DNA of 62,694 nucleotides. It comes from an uncultured Clostridia bacterium (GTDB taxonomy: Bacteria; Bacillota; Clostridia; TANB77; CAG-508). The stretch spans positions 1 to 62,694 of the forward strand of contig CALXLF010000007.1 of the NCBI GenBank assembly GCA_944389125.1, given 5' to 3'. This document shows, piece by piece, positions 9,918 through 17,667 of this stretch (positions are counted from its first letter, which is position 1; each line of letters begins with the position of its first letter). Under the pieces are notes generated by a model. The model was not told where the DNA came from. It did no database searches and saw only the letters and a program-made list of their open reading frames with translations. A program made the position numbers and the translations under genes.

Positions 9918-10492
9918 GATTATTAAAGATTTAAATACTAAATTTTTAGGCAAAAGAATTGATTATTATGAAAATTTAGAATCAACACATAAATTAGCTA
10001 AAAATATGAAAGATGAAGAAATTACAGATGGAATGATAATTTTAGCAGATAATCAAACATCAGGGATACGGAACACATGAAAGAAAATGGTTTTCAGAAA
10101 AAGGAAAGAATCTAACCTTTAATATAATTTTTATTCCAAATAGAAGTATAAAGAAAATAAATGAGTTAACAAGTATTTTAGCAGAGTGCATTGTAGAAAC
10201 ATTAGAAAAATTATATAACATTAAAACTAATATAAAAAAACCAAATGATATAATTTTAAATAGAAAAAAACTTGCTGGGATTTTAACAGAAAGTGTTTCT
10301 CGAGGAGAAATTATTAAAAAGATTTATATAGGAATTGGAATAAATATTAATCAAGAGTTTTTTGGTTCTGGATTAGAAAATATTGCTACATCTTTGAAAA
10401 AGGAATATAAAAAAGATTTTTCAAAAGATGAAATCTTGAAGCAATTTTTAGAGATTTTTGAAGAAAGATATATAAAATTATTAGAAATGTAG
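9907..10492 (+). CDS. birA: biotin-[acetyl-CoA carboxylase] ligase, catalytic type, split by +1 shift at CGG
   Basis: Biotin protein ligase activates biotin to biotinyl-AMP and attaches it to carboxylases. The ATG at 9907 lies inside the 3' end of the debranching gene. Frame 1 gives the start of the ligase (LESTHKLAKN, ILADNQTSGI) up to codon 54. After skipping C10069 the sequence continues GTHERKWFSEKGKNL, KPNDIILNRKKLAGIL and GIGININ, all standard ligase motifs. The joined product is 194 residues and lacks the N-terminal DNA-binding domain of bifunctional BirA. Without the shift only about 57 residues are made, which explains why simple ORF calling would miss this gene. Confidence 0.87.
10069..10072 (+). 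other. predicted +1 recoding site CGGA in birA
   Basis: Frame-0 context is ATA CGG AAC. Skipping C10069 gives ATA GGA ACA, restoring the SGIGTHERKW motif (family GRGTHGRKW) in the biotin-binding loop. Confidence 0.75.
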
Positions 10493-10498
10493 TTTATA

Positions 10499-10527
10499 TT
10501 GACTTTTAAAAATAATAAATATATACT
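10499..10527 (+). promoter_or_regulatory. strong sigma-A-like promoter
   Basis: TTGACT (10499-10504), a 17-base spacer and TATACT (10522-10527) lie about 50 bases upstream of the TTG-started gene at 10576. Confidence 0.7.
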
Positions 10528-10575
10528 TTTTATATCATTTATATTGATAAATTTGAAGAAAGAGAGATTAAGATT

Positions 10576-11814
10576 TTGGAAGAAAATTTAGAAAAAAATA
10601 TTGATAAAAAAGATACTAGAAAGAAAGGAAGAATTAAAAATTTTGCTATACTTTTTGCAATAATAGTTATAGTAGTTATTTTAGGTATTATAGTATTAAA
10701 TTTAAGGAAAACTAAAAATACAGTTGGAAATACAATAGGAAATATTAGAAATTATGGATATGTAGTAACAGATGATAATTATTTATATTTTATGAGTCCA
10801 AATGATGAAGGTTCAGCTATTGGTATTCGCAAAATAGCAAAAAATGATTTGACAGGTCAATCTGAAATGTTAATAGAGGATAACTGGCAAGTTGTTGGTT
10901 TGAATTACATGGATGGATACCTTTATTTTATAACAATGGCTGATCCTGAAGATTCAAATTCTGATGATATTGTAGATAATAAAATTCATAAAATGAAAAC
11001 AGATGGAACAGATCATACTATAATAAATGATAATGAATTTAATAATGATTGTTATGAAATTTATGTAGTAAAAGATAAGCTTTATTATATTGGAACTGAC
11101 GAATGTATTTATTATATGGACTTAGATGGAAATAATAAAACAAAATTAAATGATTATGCATCTGGTTTTATAGGAGTAACAGAAGATTATATTTTCTTTA
11201 ACAAATTATTAGACAGTGATAACTCTGATAGCGAATCATCTACAAATGATTTTGAAACATGTGTTATGAATTTAGATGGAAGCAATGAACATGCAATTAT
11301 GGAAGGCGAAAAATTATATAATATAAATTTAGTTGGAGATTATATTTATTATCAAACACAAGAAGGATATCCATCAAAAGTAAAACTAGATGGAACAGAA
11401 AATACTTTGCTTTCAAGTGAAGTAGCATATAGCATGAATGTTGCAGATGATGGTATTTTCTATCTTAATTATTATAAAGTAGATGATAAAAATGCTGGAG
11501 TAGCAGTCTATAGAATGGATTTAGATGGTAAAAATGTAACTCAACTAACAAAATTAGACACATATTCTGAGATGTTATGCGAATTTGGAGACTGGTTATT
11601 CTTCTCTGATAGTAATAATGAAGAAGGAAAATTTGAATTAATTTCAAAAGATGGTAAACAATCAATAGTTTTATATAGTTTAGATCTTTCTGTATATTAT
11701 GATGATACAGATGACTCTACTAATACGGCAGAAAGTACAGATACAACAGCTACAACTGCAGAAGATACTTCAAATGAAAATATAAGTTCTGATGATACTA
11801 CAAGTAATGAATAG
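10576..11814 (+). CDS. membrane-anchored extracellular propeller-like protein (DUF5050-type)
   Basis: The 412-residue protein starts at a TTG after a weak purine-rich RBS. A basic cytoplasmic head (MEENLEKNIDKKDTRKKGRI) precedes one membrane helix (about 24-43). The outside part is built of repeated units with YLYFM, LYFITM, LYYIG, IYYQT and MDLDGxN strands, as in DUF5050 and other beta-propeller-like proteins. The last 35 residues are a Ser/Thr/Asp linker. A similar architecture recurs at 35171. It is a monocistronic unit between its own promoter and a hairpin terminator. Function is unknown; surface sensing or binding is a guess. Confidence 0.6.
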   Translation: MEENLEKNIDKKDTRKKGRIKNFAILFAIIVIVVILGIIVLNLRKTKNTVGNTIGNIRNYGYVVTDDNYLYFMSPNDEGSAIGIRKIAKNDLTGQSEMLIEDNWQVVGLNYMDGYLYFITMADPEDSNSDDIVDNKIHKMKTDGTDHTIINDNEFNNDCYEIYVVKDKLYYIGTDECIYYMDLDGNNKTKLNDYASGFIGVTEDYIFFNKLLDSDNSDSESSTNDFETCVMNLDGSNEHAIMEGEKLYNINLVGDYIYYQTQEGYPSKVKLDGTENTLLSSEVAYSMNVADDGIFYLNYYKVDDKNAGVAVYRMDLDGKNVTQLTKLDTYSEMLCEFGDWLFFSDSNNEEGKFELISKDGKQSIVLYSLDLSVYYDDTDDSTNTAESTDTTATTAEDTSNENISSDDTTSNE

Positions 11815-11819
11815 ATAAA

Positions 11820-11856
11820 AAAGATTTGCTTTAATTCTTAAAGCAAATCTTTAATA
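11820..11856 (+). terminator. hairpin terminator before tRNA-Thr
   Basis: A perfect 15-base inverted repeat (AAAGATTTGCTTTAA at 11820-11834, TTAAAGCAAATCTTT at 11838-11852) with a three-base loop follows the stop codon of the upstream gene. The T-run is short. Confidence 0.65.
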
Positions 11857-11857
11857 C

Positions 11858-11933
11858 GCCACTATAGCTCAGTTAGCAGAGCAACGGATTCGTAACCCGT
11901 AGGTCAGGAGTGCAAATCTCCTTAGTGGCTCCA
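11858..11933 (+). tRNA. tRNA-Thr (anticodon CGT), CCA encoded
   Basis: A cloverleaf can be drawn with acceptor GCCACTA/TAGTGGC, D-stem GCTC/GAGC, anticodon loop TTCGTAA with CGT, T-stem AGGAG/CTCCT, discriminator T and an encoded CCA. It reads ACG. Several positions are unusual: A31-C39 does not pair at the base of the anticodon loop, G18 is A in the D-loop (AGTTAGCA), and position 55 is G (TGCAAAT), so the standard G18-U55 tertiary pair is absent. It stands alone between two terminators, next to the acquired cluster. Confidence 0.9.
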
Positions 11934-12037
11934 AGAAGATTGTATGTAATGTGTTTATTTAAATAATTATTAAATAGAAATTATATATATAAATTTATAT
12001 TAAACGGAATTATTAAAAAGTGATTTTTAATATATTT

Positions 12038-12066
12038 GGAGAGTTTAAAACAACTCTCCTTTTTTA
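12038..12066 (+). terminator. intrinsic terminator after tRNA-Thr
   Basis: GGAGAGTT and AACTCTCC form an 8-base stem followed directly by TTTTTT. The gap 11934-12332 otherwise contains this terminator, AT-rich sequence, the cluster promoter and its leader. Confidence 0.85.
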
Positions 12067-12183
12067 TGGTAAACAACTCCTAAAATATTATATACAAAGT
12101 AGAGATAATAGATTTAAATAAGTTAAATCAAAATCACTCTTTGCATAGATTTTATAGTTATATAAATGTTTTGCAATAACTAG

Positions 12184-12212
12184 TTGACATAATAAAAAAA
12201 GCATTATATAAT
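12184..12212 (+). promoter_or_regulatory. consensus promoter of the 12.3-17.6 kb cluster
   Basis: TTGACA (12184-12189), exactly 17 bases, then TATAAT (12207-12212) is a perfect vegetative promoter. A roughly 110-base leader follows before the first gene, including an unused-looking AAAGGAGGG ribosome site at 12261-12269. Confidence 0.8.
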
Positions 12213-12332
12213 TTCAAATGTTACTGTAATAATATTTAGTTATTTTTTTTTAATTAAAAAAAAGGAGGGTAGAAGTATTATTTATAATTTAGCATTAGTA
12301 AGTAAAAAATTCTAAAATCTAGGAGGAAAGAT

Positions 12333-13313
12333 ATGAAAGCAAAAAACACATCAAAAGAAGTAGTTTTAGAATTGATAAGAAGTTCAAACACTTTTCTTAT
12401 TATGACACACATGCGGCCAGATGGAGATGCAATTTCCAGCTCTTTAGCTATATTCTGGTATTTGCAGGATATAGGAAAAAATGAAAAATTTATAGACATA
12501 GTAATTCCGGAATATACGAGAGAATTAGGCTTTATATCTGGAATTGAATATGTCAAGAAACAGCCAACAAGGAAAAACTATGATTTAGCCATTCTGGTAG
12601 ATTGTACAGAATTAAGCATGCTCAAAGGAAAAGAATATGTAGAATTAGCTGATAAAACAATTTGCATTGATCATCATGAAAAAGAAAAATTTTATGCTGA
12701 TTATAATGTGGTCAATGTGGATGTTTCTTCATGTACAACAATTATTTTTGATATTTTCCATTGTTTAACTCCTAATTTTCTTAATTGTATTGCAACTGGA
12801 CTAATTTCAGATACATCACTTTTAACATTAAATGTAACTCCAGAAGCGATGGATATTATTAAAAAGTTAAGAGAATTAGGAGTAGACATAGATGAAATAT
12901 CTAAGAAGCTTGCAACTAAGAGTGACAGAACTGAAGAGTTGACAAATCTTGTAATAAAAAGAGGTAAATTTATAAATGATAATATATTTTGCTCATATTT
13001 ATTACAAAATGATTTATTAGAAGATGAAAAAAATCTGACAAATGTGAATCATAAGTTAATTATTCAGGAGCTTCAAAAAAATGTTAAATTCGAAACTCTC
13101 ATTCTTCTTATTGAAAATGAAGCTGGAGAATTTAAGGGATCCTTAAGAACTTTTTCTGATATTGATTTAAACATGATATGTTCTGAATTATTAGCTGAAG
13201 GAAAAATCTTAAAAGGTGGAGGACATAGCTACTCTGCAGGTTGTACAGCTGTTGGTGCATATGAGGATATATTTAAAACAATATCAGATGCAATTATAAG
13301 GAAAAAACAGTAA
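12333..13313 (+). CDS. DHH/DHHA1 phosphoesterase (NrnA-like)
   Basis: The family hydrolyses short oligonucleotides, pAp or cyclic-dinucleotide products. The 326-residue protein has the DHH domain (HMRPDGDAISS near 27-37, VDCTE, IDHHEKE near 111) and the DHHA1 domain with the substrate-binding GGGHSYSAGC near the C-terminus. AGGAGG lies 7 bases before the ATG. Residue R28 is an in-frame CGG codon (12414-12416) where Arg fits the family, unlike the recoded CGG sites elsewhere. It heads a five-gene operon of nucleotide-type enzymes, so it may act on a pathway intermediate rather than as housekeeping NrnA. Confidence 0.85.
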   Translation: MKAKNTSKEVVLELIRSSNTFLIMTHMRPDGDAISSSLAIFWYLQDIGKNEKFIDIVIPEYTRELGFISGIEYVKKQPTRKNYDLAILVDCTELSMLKGKEYVELADKTICIDHHEKEKFYADYNVVNVDVSSCTTIIFDIFHCLTPNFLNCIATGLISDTSLLTLNVTPEAMDIIKKLRELGVDIDEISKKLATKSDRTEELTNLVIKRGKFINDNIFCSYLLQNDLLEDEKNLTNVNHKLIIQELQKNVKFETLILLIENEAGEFKGSLRTFSDIDLNMICSELLAEGKILKGGGHSYSAGCTAVGAYEDIFKTISDAIIRKKQ

Positions 13314-13331
13314 TTTACAAGGAGGCAATTT

Positions 13332-13820
13332 ATGGCAAGAGGAATATTTGCTGGAAGTTTTGATCCATTTACTGTTGGGCATTTATATATTGTTGAAGTT
13401 GCAAGCAGATTGTTTGATAAGCTAATAATATGTATTGCCAGTAACAGTGATAAGAAGAGAACTTTCGAAAAAAGTTTGATGAAAGATGCAATTATAGAAA
13501 CCTTAAAAGAACGGAAAATAACAAATTGTGAAGTTATATGCTATGATGGATTAGTAGTAAATCTGGCAAAGAAAAAAAATGTCCACTTTGTAATAAGAGG
13601 TATGCGTAATTCTGATGTATTTGAATATGAAGAAAAACTTGCAAAAGAGTATTACTTAACTGGTGGTATTGAAACAATTTATGTTGGCTCTGGAAGTTAT
13701 GTCGGAAGTGGCATACAAAGTAGAACAAGTTCTACTCTTGTCAGAAATTTACTAAAAGAGGGAAAGTCTATAAGTGACTATGTTCCGAAAAGCGTTGAAA
13801 GTGCGATAATGAATAAATAA
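13332..13820 (+). CDS. CoaD-like nucleotidyltransferase
   Basis: CoaD transfers AMP from ATP to 4'-phosphopantetheine. The 162-residue protein keeps the nucleotidylyltransferase signature GSFDPFTVGHL, the VIRGMRN motif (family RGLRN) and the C-terminal SSTLVR. The stretch before SSTLVR, which in true CoaD reads like MPSxxYSFIS, is replaced by a Gly/Ser-rich YVGSGSYVGSGIQSRT segment, so the acceptor may differ. It has an AAGGAGG RBS and an 18-base gap from the DHH gene. In-frame CGG at 13512-13514 must be Arg, because a +1 shift there reaches a stop within three codons. It could be the only CoaD of the cell; only genome-wide data can tell. Confidence 0.75.
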   Translation: MARGIFAGSFDPFTVGHLYIVEVASRLFDKLIICIASNSDKKRTFEKSLMKDAIIETLKERKITNCEVICYDGLVVNLAKKKNVHFVIRGMRNSDVFEYEEKLAKEYYLTGGIETIYVGSGSYVGSGIQSRTSSTLVRNLLKEGKSISDYVPKSVESAIMNK

Positions 13821-13835
13821 TACTTTATGAGAGAA

Positions 13836-13847
13836 TCCTAATTAGGA
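13836..13847. promoter_or_regulatory. 12-base perfect palindrome, possible operator
   Basis: TCCTAATTAGGA lies in the 75-base gap between the CoaD-like gene and the SDR, upstream of a TATAAT at 13870-13875. The position is close to where a -35 box would be, so it may be an operator of an internal promoter. The functional claim is weak. Confidence 0.25.
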
Positions 13848-13895
13848 GTCTAATTAACAATTTTTTCGTTATAATTAATGAAAGGAGAGAAAAAA

Positions 13896-14591
13896 ATGAA
13901 AAAAGTAGCTGTTATAACAGGGTGCAACCGAGGAGGTGGTGAAGGAATACGGAATCAATTGCTAAAGGCTGGATATTTCGTATATGGAATTAATCGTAGT
14001 CCAACATTAAATGTTGAACAAATTGAATCATATTGTGAATATATCTGTGATGTTTCTGATAGTAATAAAATTACAGAAGTATGCAATAAAATAACAGATG
14101 ATATTGATTTGCTTGTTTTAAATGCAGGAATAAGAAAATTTGGAAAAATTTCTGAATTGTCCTTTGGAGATTTTTCTTATTCTATTGATGTTAATTTAAA
14201 GGGACCATTTTATGTTGTATCACTTTTGCTCAAAAACGTAAAAAAAGCAAAAGGAAAAATAATATTTATTGGTTCACATGCAGGCAGATATCCATTTGGA
14301 TTAGGAGCAGCATATTGTAGTAGTAAAAGAGGATTAGAAGCTTTATCAGAATGTCTGATGGAGGAAGTGAGGAGAGAAGGCATTAAGGTTATACATTTAT
14401 CACTAGGAGCCATTAAAAATCGTGATCATGGTTATGAAGAAGAATGGAAAATAAAACCTGATGAATTAGGTATGGCAATTTTAAAATTATTAGAAATGCC
14501 AGATAATTTATTGCCTAGTGATATTAATTTAAGACCACAATCTCCAAAGAAATTAAATCTTGAAGGGATTGAATTAATGCAATACAAATAG
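13896..14591 (+). CDS. short-chain dehydrogenase/reductase (SDR)
   Basis: The 231-residue NAD(P)-dependent oxidoreductase is started at the second ATG (13896), which follows AAAGGAGAG. It has the Rossmann start VAVITGCNRGGGEGIR, NAG (LVLNAGIRKFG), the catalytic Ser (IFIGSHAGRYP) and YCSSK (YxxxK). An in-frame CGG at 13950-13952 encodes the Arg of GEGIRNQL, where an Arg or Lys is normal for the family. It is the third gene of the cluster, 12 bases ahead of the triple-fusion gene, and probably oxidises or reduces a sugar or hydroxyl of the cluster product. Confidence 0.82.
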   Translation: MKKVAVITGCNRGGGEGIRNQLLKAGYFVYGINRSPTLNVEQIESYCEYICDVSDSNKITEVCNKITDDIDLLVLNAGIRKFGKISELSFGDFSYSIDVNLKGPFYVVSLLLKNVKKAKGKIIFIGSHAGRYPFGLGAAYCSSKRGLEALSECLMEEVRREGIKVIHLSLGAIKNRDHGYEEEWKIKPDELGMAILKLLEMPDNLLPSDINLRPQSPKKLNLEGIELMQYK

Positions 14592-14602
14592 GAGGTAAAT
14601 AA

Positions 14603-16810
14603 ATGAAATTTATTAGTTGCAATAAAAGTATTGTGATTGAAAATAAGAGAGATTTTATTTCAAAAATTTCTCCTGAAGAATCAGTAAGCGTCGAAACTAT
14701 AAATGCATTTGGAAAACATTTTAAAGATTTATCTGAATTAGATGATTTGATGAGTATGGAAAATCCGCCACATCATCATCCATTAACAGGTCCGATTTAT
14801 ATTGAAGGAGCAAAACCTGGAGATTATGTTAAAATTCACATTGAAAAAATTGAACTTAAAGAAATGGCTCAGATGCTATCAAAAACTGCTGGAATATTAC
14901 CTCTTGAAAAAACAGATGGTTTTGATTTCAGCTATAGATACCCTGTTATTGCAAATGTAGTTGATAATCATGGTAGTTTAAGATATTTTAAAAATCAGAT
15001 ATATCTGAATGCTACACCATCATTGGGGATTATTGCAACAATGCCTAAAGATGGTAAGATAAAAACAGGTCACATAGGTATAACAGGTGGAAATTTTGAT
15101 AATCCATTTATTTGTGAAGGAACAGATATATATCTTCCGGTTGAGGTAGAAGGAGCAGGTCTATATTTAGGTGATGTACATGCAAAACAGGCATATGGAG
15201 AACTAAGTGGTATAGCTCTTGAAGCAAGTGCAGTTGTTCAGATCAAAGTAAGTGTTCTTCAAGCTTGGATTCCATTTGAAACTGAGCCTATTTTTATAAT
15301 GGGTAAAGAGCCACTTACAAAACAGGATTCTTTAGCTATAATAGGAATTGGCAAAAATTTTAAAAATGGAGATGAGGCTGTAAGAGATGCTTTTTTAAAA
15401 ACAATTGAAGTTGTTAAAAGGCTTAAACCAACAATGTCAGAAATGATGATTAGATCTCTATTATCACTTATTGGTAACTCTATGGCGGGCCAGGCTTATT
15501 CTAATACTTCTGAATCTACAAGTCAGATTTTGCTCACAGAAGAAGCATTACGTTCAATTCATGCTACTGAAACTGAATCAATATTACCAGAGATTGAGAT
15601 GTGTTTGTTTAAAAATATCAAACCAGTCTCTCAAGAAAAAATACTTATAACTGTTGGAGCAGTTAAAGGAAGACTTCAAAAAGTTTTGCATGAGTATCTT
15701 GAATCTTTAGGAATTAAAGTTCCTAAGATTAATCCAAGATTGCTTGTATATGATATTGAGACAGACAATTACATCTTAAGGATTAGTCTTTTAAAGTGGA
15801 AAGATATAACGATAAATTATAATAAATTTGATCTGGTAATATATGGAGCGGATAAGTGGCTGGAAAACTCTAATAAGGCTTTTGTTGCTTTAAAACATTT
15901 TGAGCAAAAAGATTGTAGAATGAGTATTTTGGTTCCAAAAGAGTTAAAAGAGTATCCACTATCATATTTTCTTCAAAGAAAAATCGCTACAACATATCCT
16001 AATGTTTTAAAACAACATTATCAGATTTCTGATTCAAATGTTGTAGAAATGGAAGGAAGTGTTGAGGCGAGTATTAAACTTGGTTGGGCTGATTCAATAT
16101 TTGATGTGGTTGAAACTGGAGAAACGGCGAAAGTAAATGGATTGGTAGAACATACAAAAGTTGTAAATTTTGGAGCTGTTCTTGCAACATCACGAATTGA
16201 CAAATTACCAATGTTTGTTAATTTGCAGCTAGTTGAACCTATTAACAACAGGATTTGCATAGCATTTGATGGAATTGATGGTTCCGGAAAATCAACACTT
16301 GCCAAAATATTAACACAAACAGGGCTTTTTAAACAATCACAAGTTGTGTTAGTTGAGCCATTTTCAGGAAAAGTTGGAAAAGATTCATTTTCATTGTGGA
16401 AAAACAAGAAATATCTTTTGTGGGCAGAAAATGTTGGAAAACAGCATTGGTCTGCAAGAGATGTTGTTAACACTGTTTATGATAGATCTATTTTAACAGC
16501 ACTTGTGGATAATCTTGAAAATGATGAAGATGCTCTGAAGGTTATAAAAGCTTGGCAGCCACTTCCAGATATTTTGTTTTGGTGCAAAATTGATGCTGAA
16601 ATTGCATACAAAAGAAGTATGAACAGAAATCAGCATGATGAGTTTGAAGATATTGATTCTTTAAAAGCTTATGAAAAATTATATGAAAAAGCAGTAAGTT
16701 TTTTAAGAAGCAAGACTAATATAAAGATTGTAGAACTTGATGCATCAAAATCAACCGATGAAACAGTTGAAGAGATAAAGGAGATTTTAGAAGGTGAACA
16801 ATATGACTAA
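14603..16810 (+). CDS. triple fusion: FmdA/AmdA amidohydrolase, HisG-like phosphoribosyltransferase, Tmk-like kinase
   Basis: The 735-residue protein joins three recognisable enzymes. Residues about 1-330 resemble acetamidase/formamidase (HHHPLTGPIYIEGAKPGDYV near 55-75; GDVHAKQAYGELSGIALE near 190-207). Residues about 350-545 resemble the short-form catalytic domain of ATP phosphoribosyltransferase HisG (KGRLQKVL near 355; KIATTYPN; GSVEASIKLGWADSIFDVVE and TGETAKVNGLVE near 485-515). Residues about 550-735 are a thymidylate-kinase-like P-loop domain (IAFDGIDGSGKSTLAK). Such a fusion is not one I recognise. AGGAGG RBS; the end overlaps the PurC-like gene by 8 bases. The domain set suggests assembly and phosphorylation of an unusual nucleotide. 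Confidence 0.8.
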   Translation: MKFISCNKSIVIENKRDFISKISPEESVSVETINAFGKHFKDLSELDDLMSMENPPHHHPLTGPIYIEGAKPGDYVKIHIEKIELKEMAQMLSKTAGILPLEKTDGFDFSYRYPVIANVVDNHGSLRYFKNQIYLNATPSLGIIATMPKDGKIKTGHIGITGGNFDNPFICEGTDIYLPVEVEGAGLYLGDVHAKQAYGELSGIALEASAVVQIKVSVLQAWIPFETEPIFIMGKEPLTKQDSLAIIGIGKNFKNGDEAVRDAFLKTIEVVKRLKPTMSEMMIRSLLSLIGNSMAGQAYSNTSESTSQILLTEEALRSIHATETESILPEIEMCLFKNIKPVSQEKILITVGAVKGRLQKVLHEYLESLGIKVPKINPRLLVYDIETDNYILRISLLKWKDITINYNKFDLVIYGADKWLENSNKAFVALKHFEQKDCRMSILVPKELKEYPLSYFLQRKIATTYPNVLKQHYQISDSNVVEMEGSVEASIKLGWADSIFDVVETGETAKVNGLVEHTKVVNFGAVLATSRIDKLPMFVNLQLVEPINNRICIAFDGIDGSGKSTLAKILTQTGLFKQSQVVLVEPFSGKVGKDSFSLWKNKKYLLWAENVGKQHWSARDVVNTVYDRSILTALVDNLENDEDALKVIKAWQPLPDILFWCKIDAEIAYKRSMNRNQHDEFEDIDSLKAYEKLYEKAVSFLRSKTNIKIVELDASKSTDETVEEIKEILEGEQYD

Positions 16811-17606
16811 TTACGAATACCTTAAGAAAATTGATTTTTCAACATTAGATATTATTGCAGATGGAAAATCTAAAACAATATATGCTTTAGATAAAAAAAC
16901 AGCAATAATGTTTTACAAACCACATTTAAGAAGTGTAACATACAATCGGGAAGGTATAATAGAAGGAACAGATATATATCGTATGTATGCTACGATGTTC
17001 TTTCTAAATCTATTAGAAGGAAAGGGTATTCCTACTCAAAGAGTAAATGATAAGATATTAGATATTAATGGAAAATTTGCTATTTTGGTAAAAAGATGTA
17101 CCCCAATTCCCATTGAATGGATACGAAGATATTATGCAGCTGGCTCTATAGTAAGGCTATTTCCAATATTTGTTAAGGACGGACAGAAATTTGATCCACC
17201 ATTAAATAAATATGATGCTAAAATTGATGTAAGTTTAACAGGTGGAACTGATGATCCAACAATGAATGAAAGCTATATAACAGGACTTCATATTTTAACT
17301 AAAGACCAATTTACAGAAGCGGATAGAATGCTTACAAAAATTGGTGATATTTTAAATGAAGTCTATAAAAACGCAGGTATAAAGCTTGTTGATTTAAAAA
17401 TGGAGTTTGGCTTATTGAACGGAAAAGTGGTTCTAATTGATGAGCTTAGTCAAGATTGCATGAGAGCAAATGATATTGCTACTGGAGAAACTCTTACAAA
17501 GGATGCCTATAGGCAATGGAAGAGTCCGGAGAAAGTTTTAGAGACTTATAAATTATTTCTACAGCGGATGTGCCCAGATTATAAGAAACTTGTTTTAAAA
17601 TTATAA
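16803..17606 (+). CDS. PurC-like (SAICAR-synthetase-family) ligase
   Basis: Family members use ATP to join an amino acid (normally aspartate) to a nucleotide carboxylate. The ATG at 16803 overlaps the upstream stop, with GAAGGTGA as RBS, so translation is probably coupled. The 267 residues contain ADGKSKTIY (ATP loop), VKRCTPIPIEWIRRYYAAGS (family EWIVRxYxxGS), LVDLKMEFGL and LIDELSQDCMR (family DEISPDxxR). No other pur genes are adjacent, which favours a role in the cluster pathway over purine synthesis. CGG codons at 16947 and 17565 are in frame. Confidence 0.8.
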   Translation: MTNYEYLKKIDFSTLDIIADGKSKTIYALDKKTAIMFYKPHLRSVTYNREGIIEGTDIYRMYATMFFLNLLEGKGIPTQRVNDKILDINGKFAILVKRCTPIPIEWIRRYYAAGSIVRLFPIFVKDGQKFDPPLNKYDAKIDVSLTGGTDDPTMNESYITGLHILTKDQFTEADRMLTKIGDILNEVYKNAGIKLVDLKMEFGLLNGKVVLIDELSQDCMRANDIATGETLTKDAYRQWKSPEKVLETYKLFLQRMCPDYKKLVLKL

Positions 17607-17620
17607 TTATTTATACAGCT

Positions 17621-17667
17621 AAAAGCCAGGACAGATTCAAGCTTTTGAATCTGTCTCTGACTTTTTT
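17621..17667. terminator. bidirectional terminator between convergent genes
   Basis: A long imperfect hairpin with core GACAGATTCAA/TTGAATCTGTC and flanking AAAAG/CTTTT arms ends in a T-run on both strands, between the PurC-like gene and the convergent HAD gene. Confidence 0.85.

Noticed and set aside
16021..16473. 150-codon minus-strand ORF within the fusion gene
   Set aside because: It lies over the HisG and Tmk motifs of the plus strand, which are unambiguous.
11858..17606. Integrative element using tRNA-Thr as attachment site
   Set aside because: No integrase gene is present and I could not find a repeat of the tRNA 3' end near 17.6 kb, so only the proximity of the tRNA to the cluster is reported.
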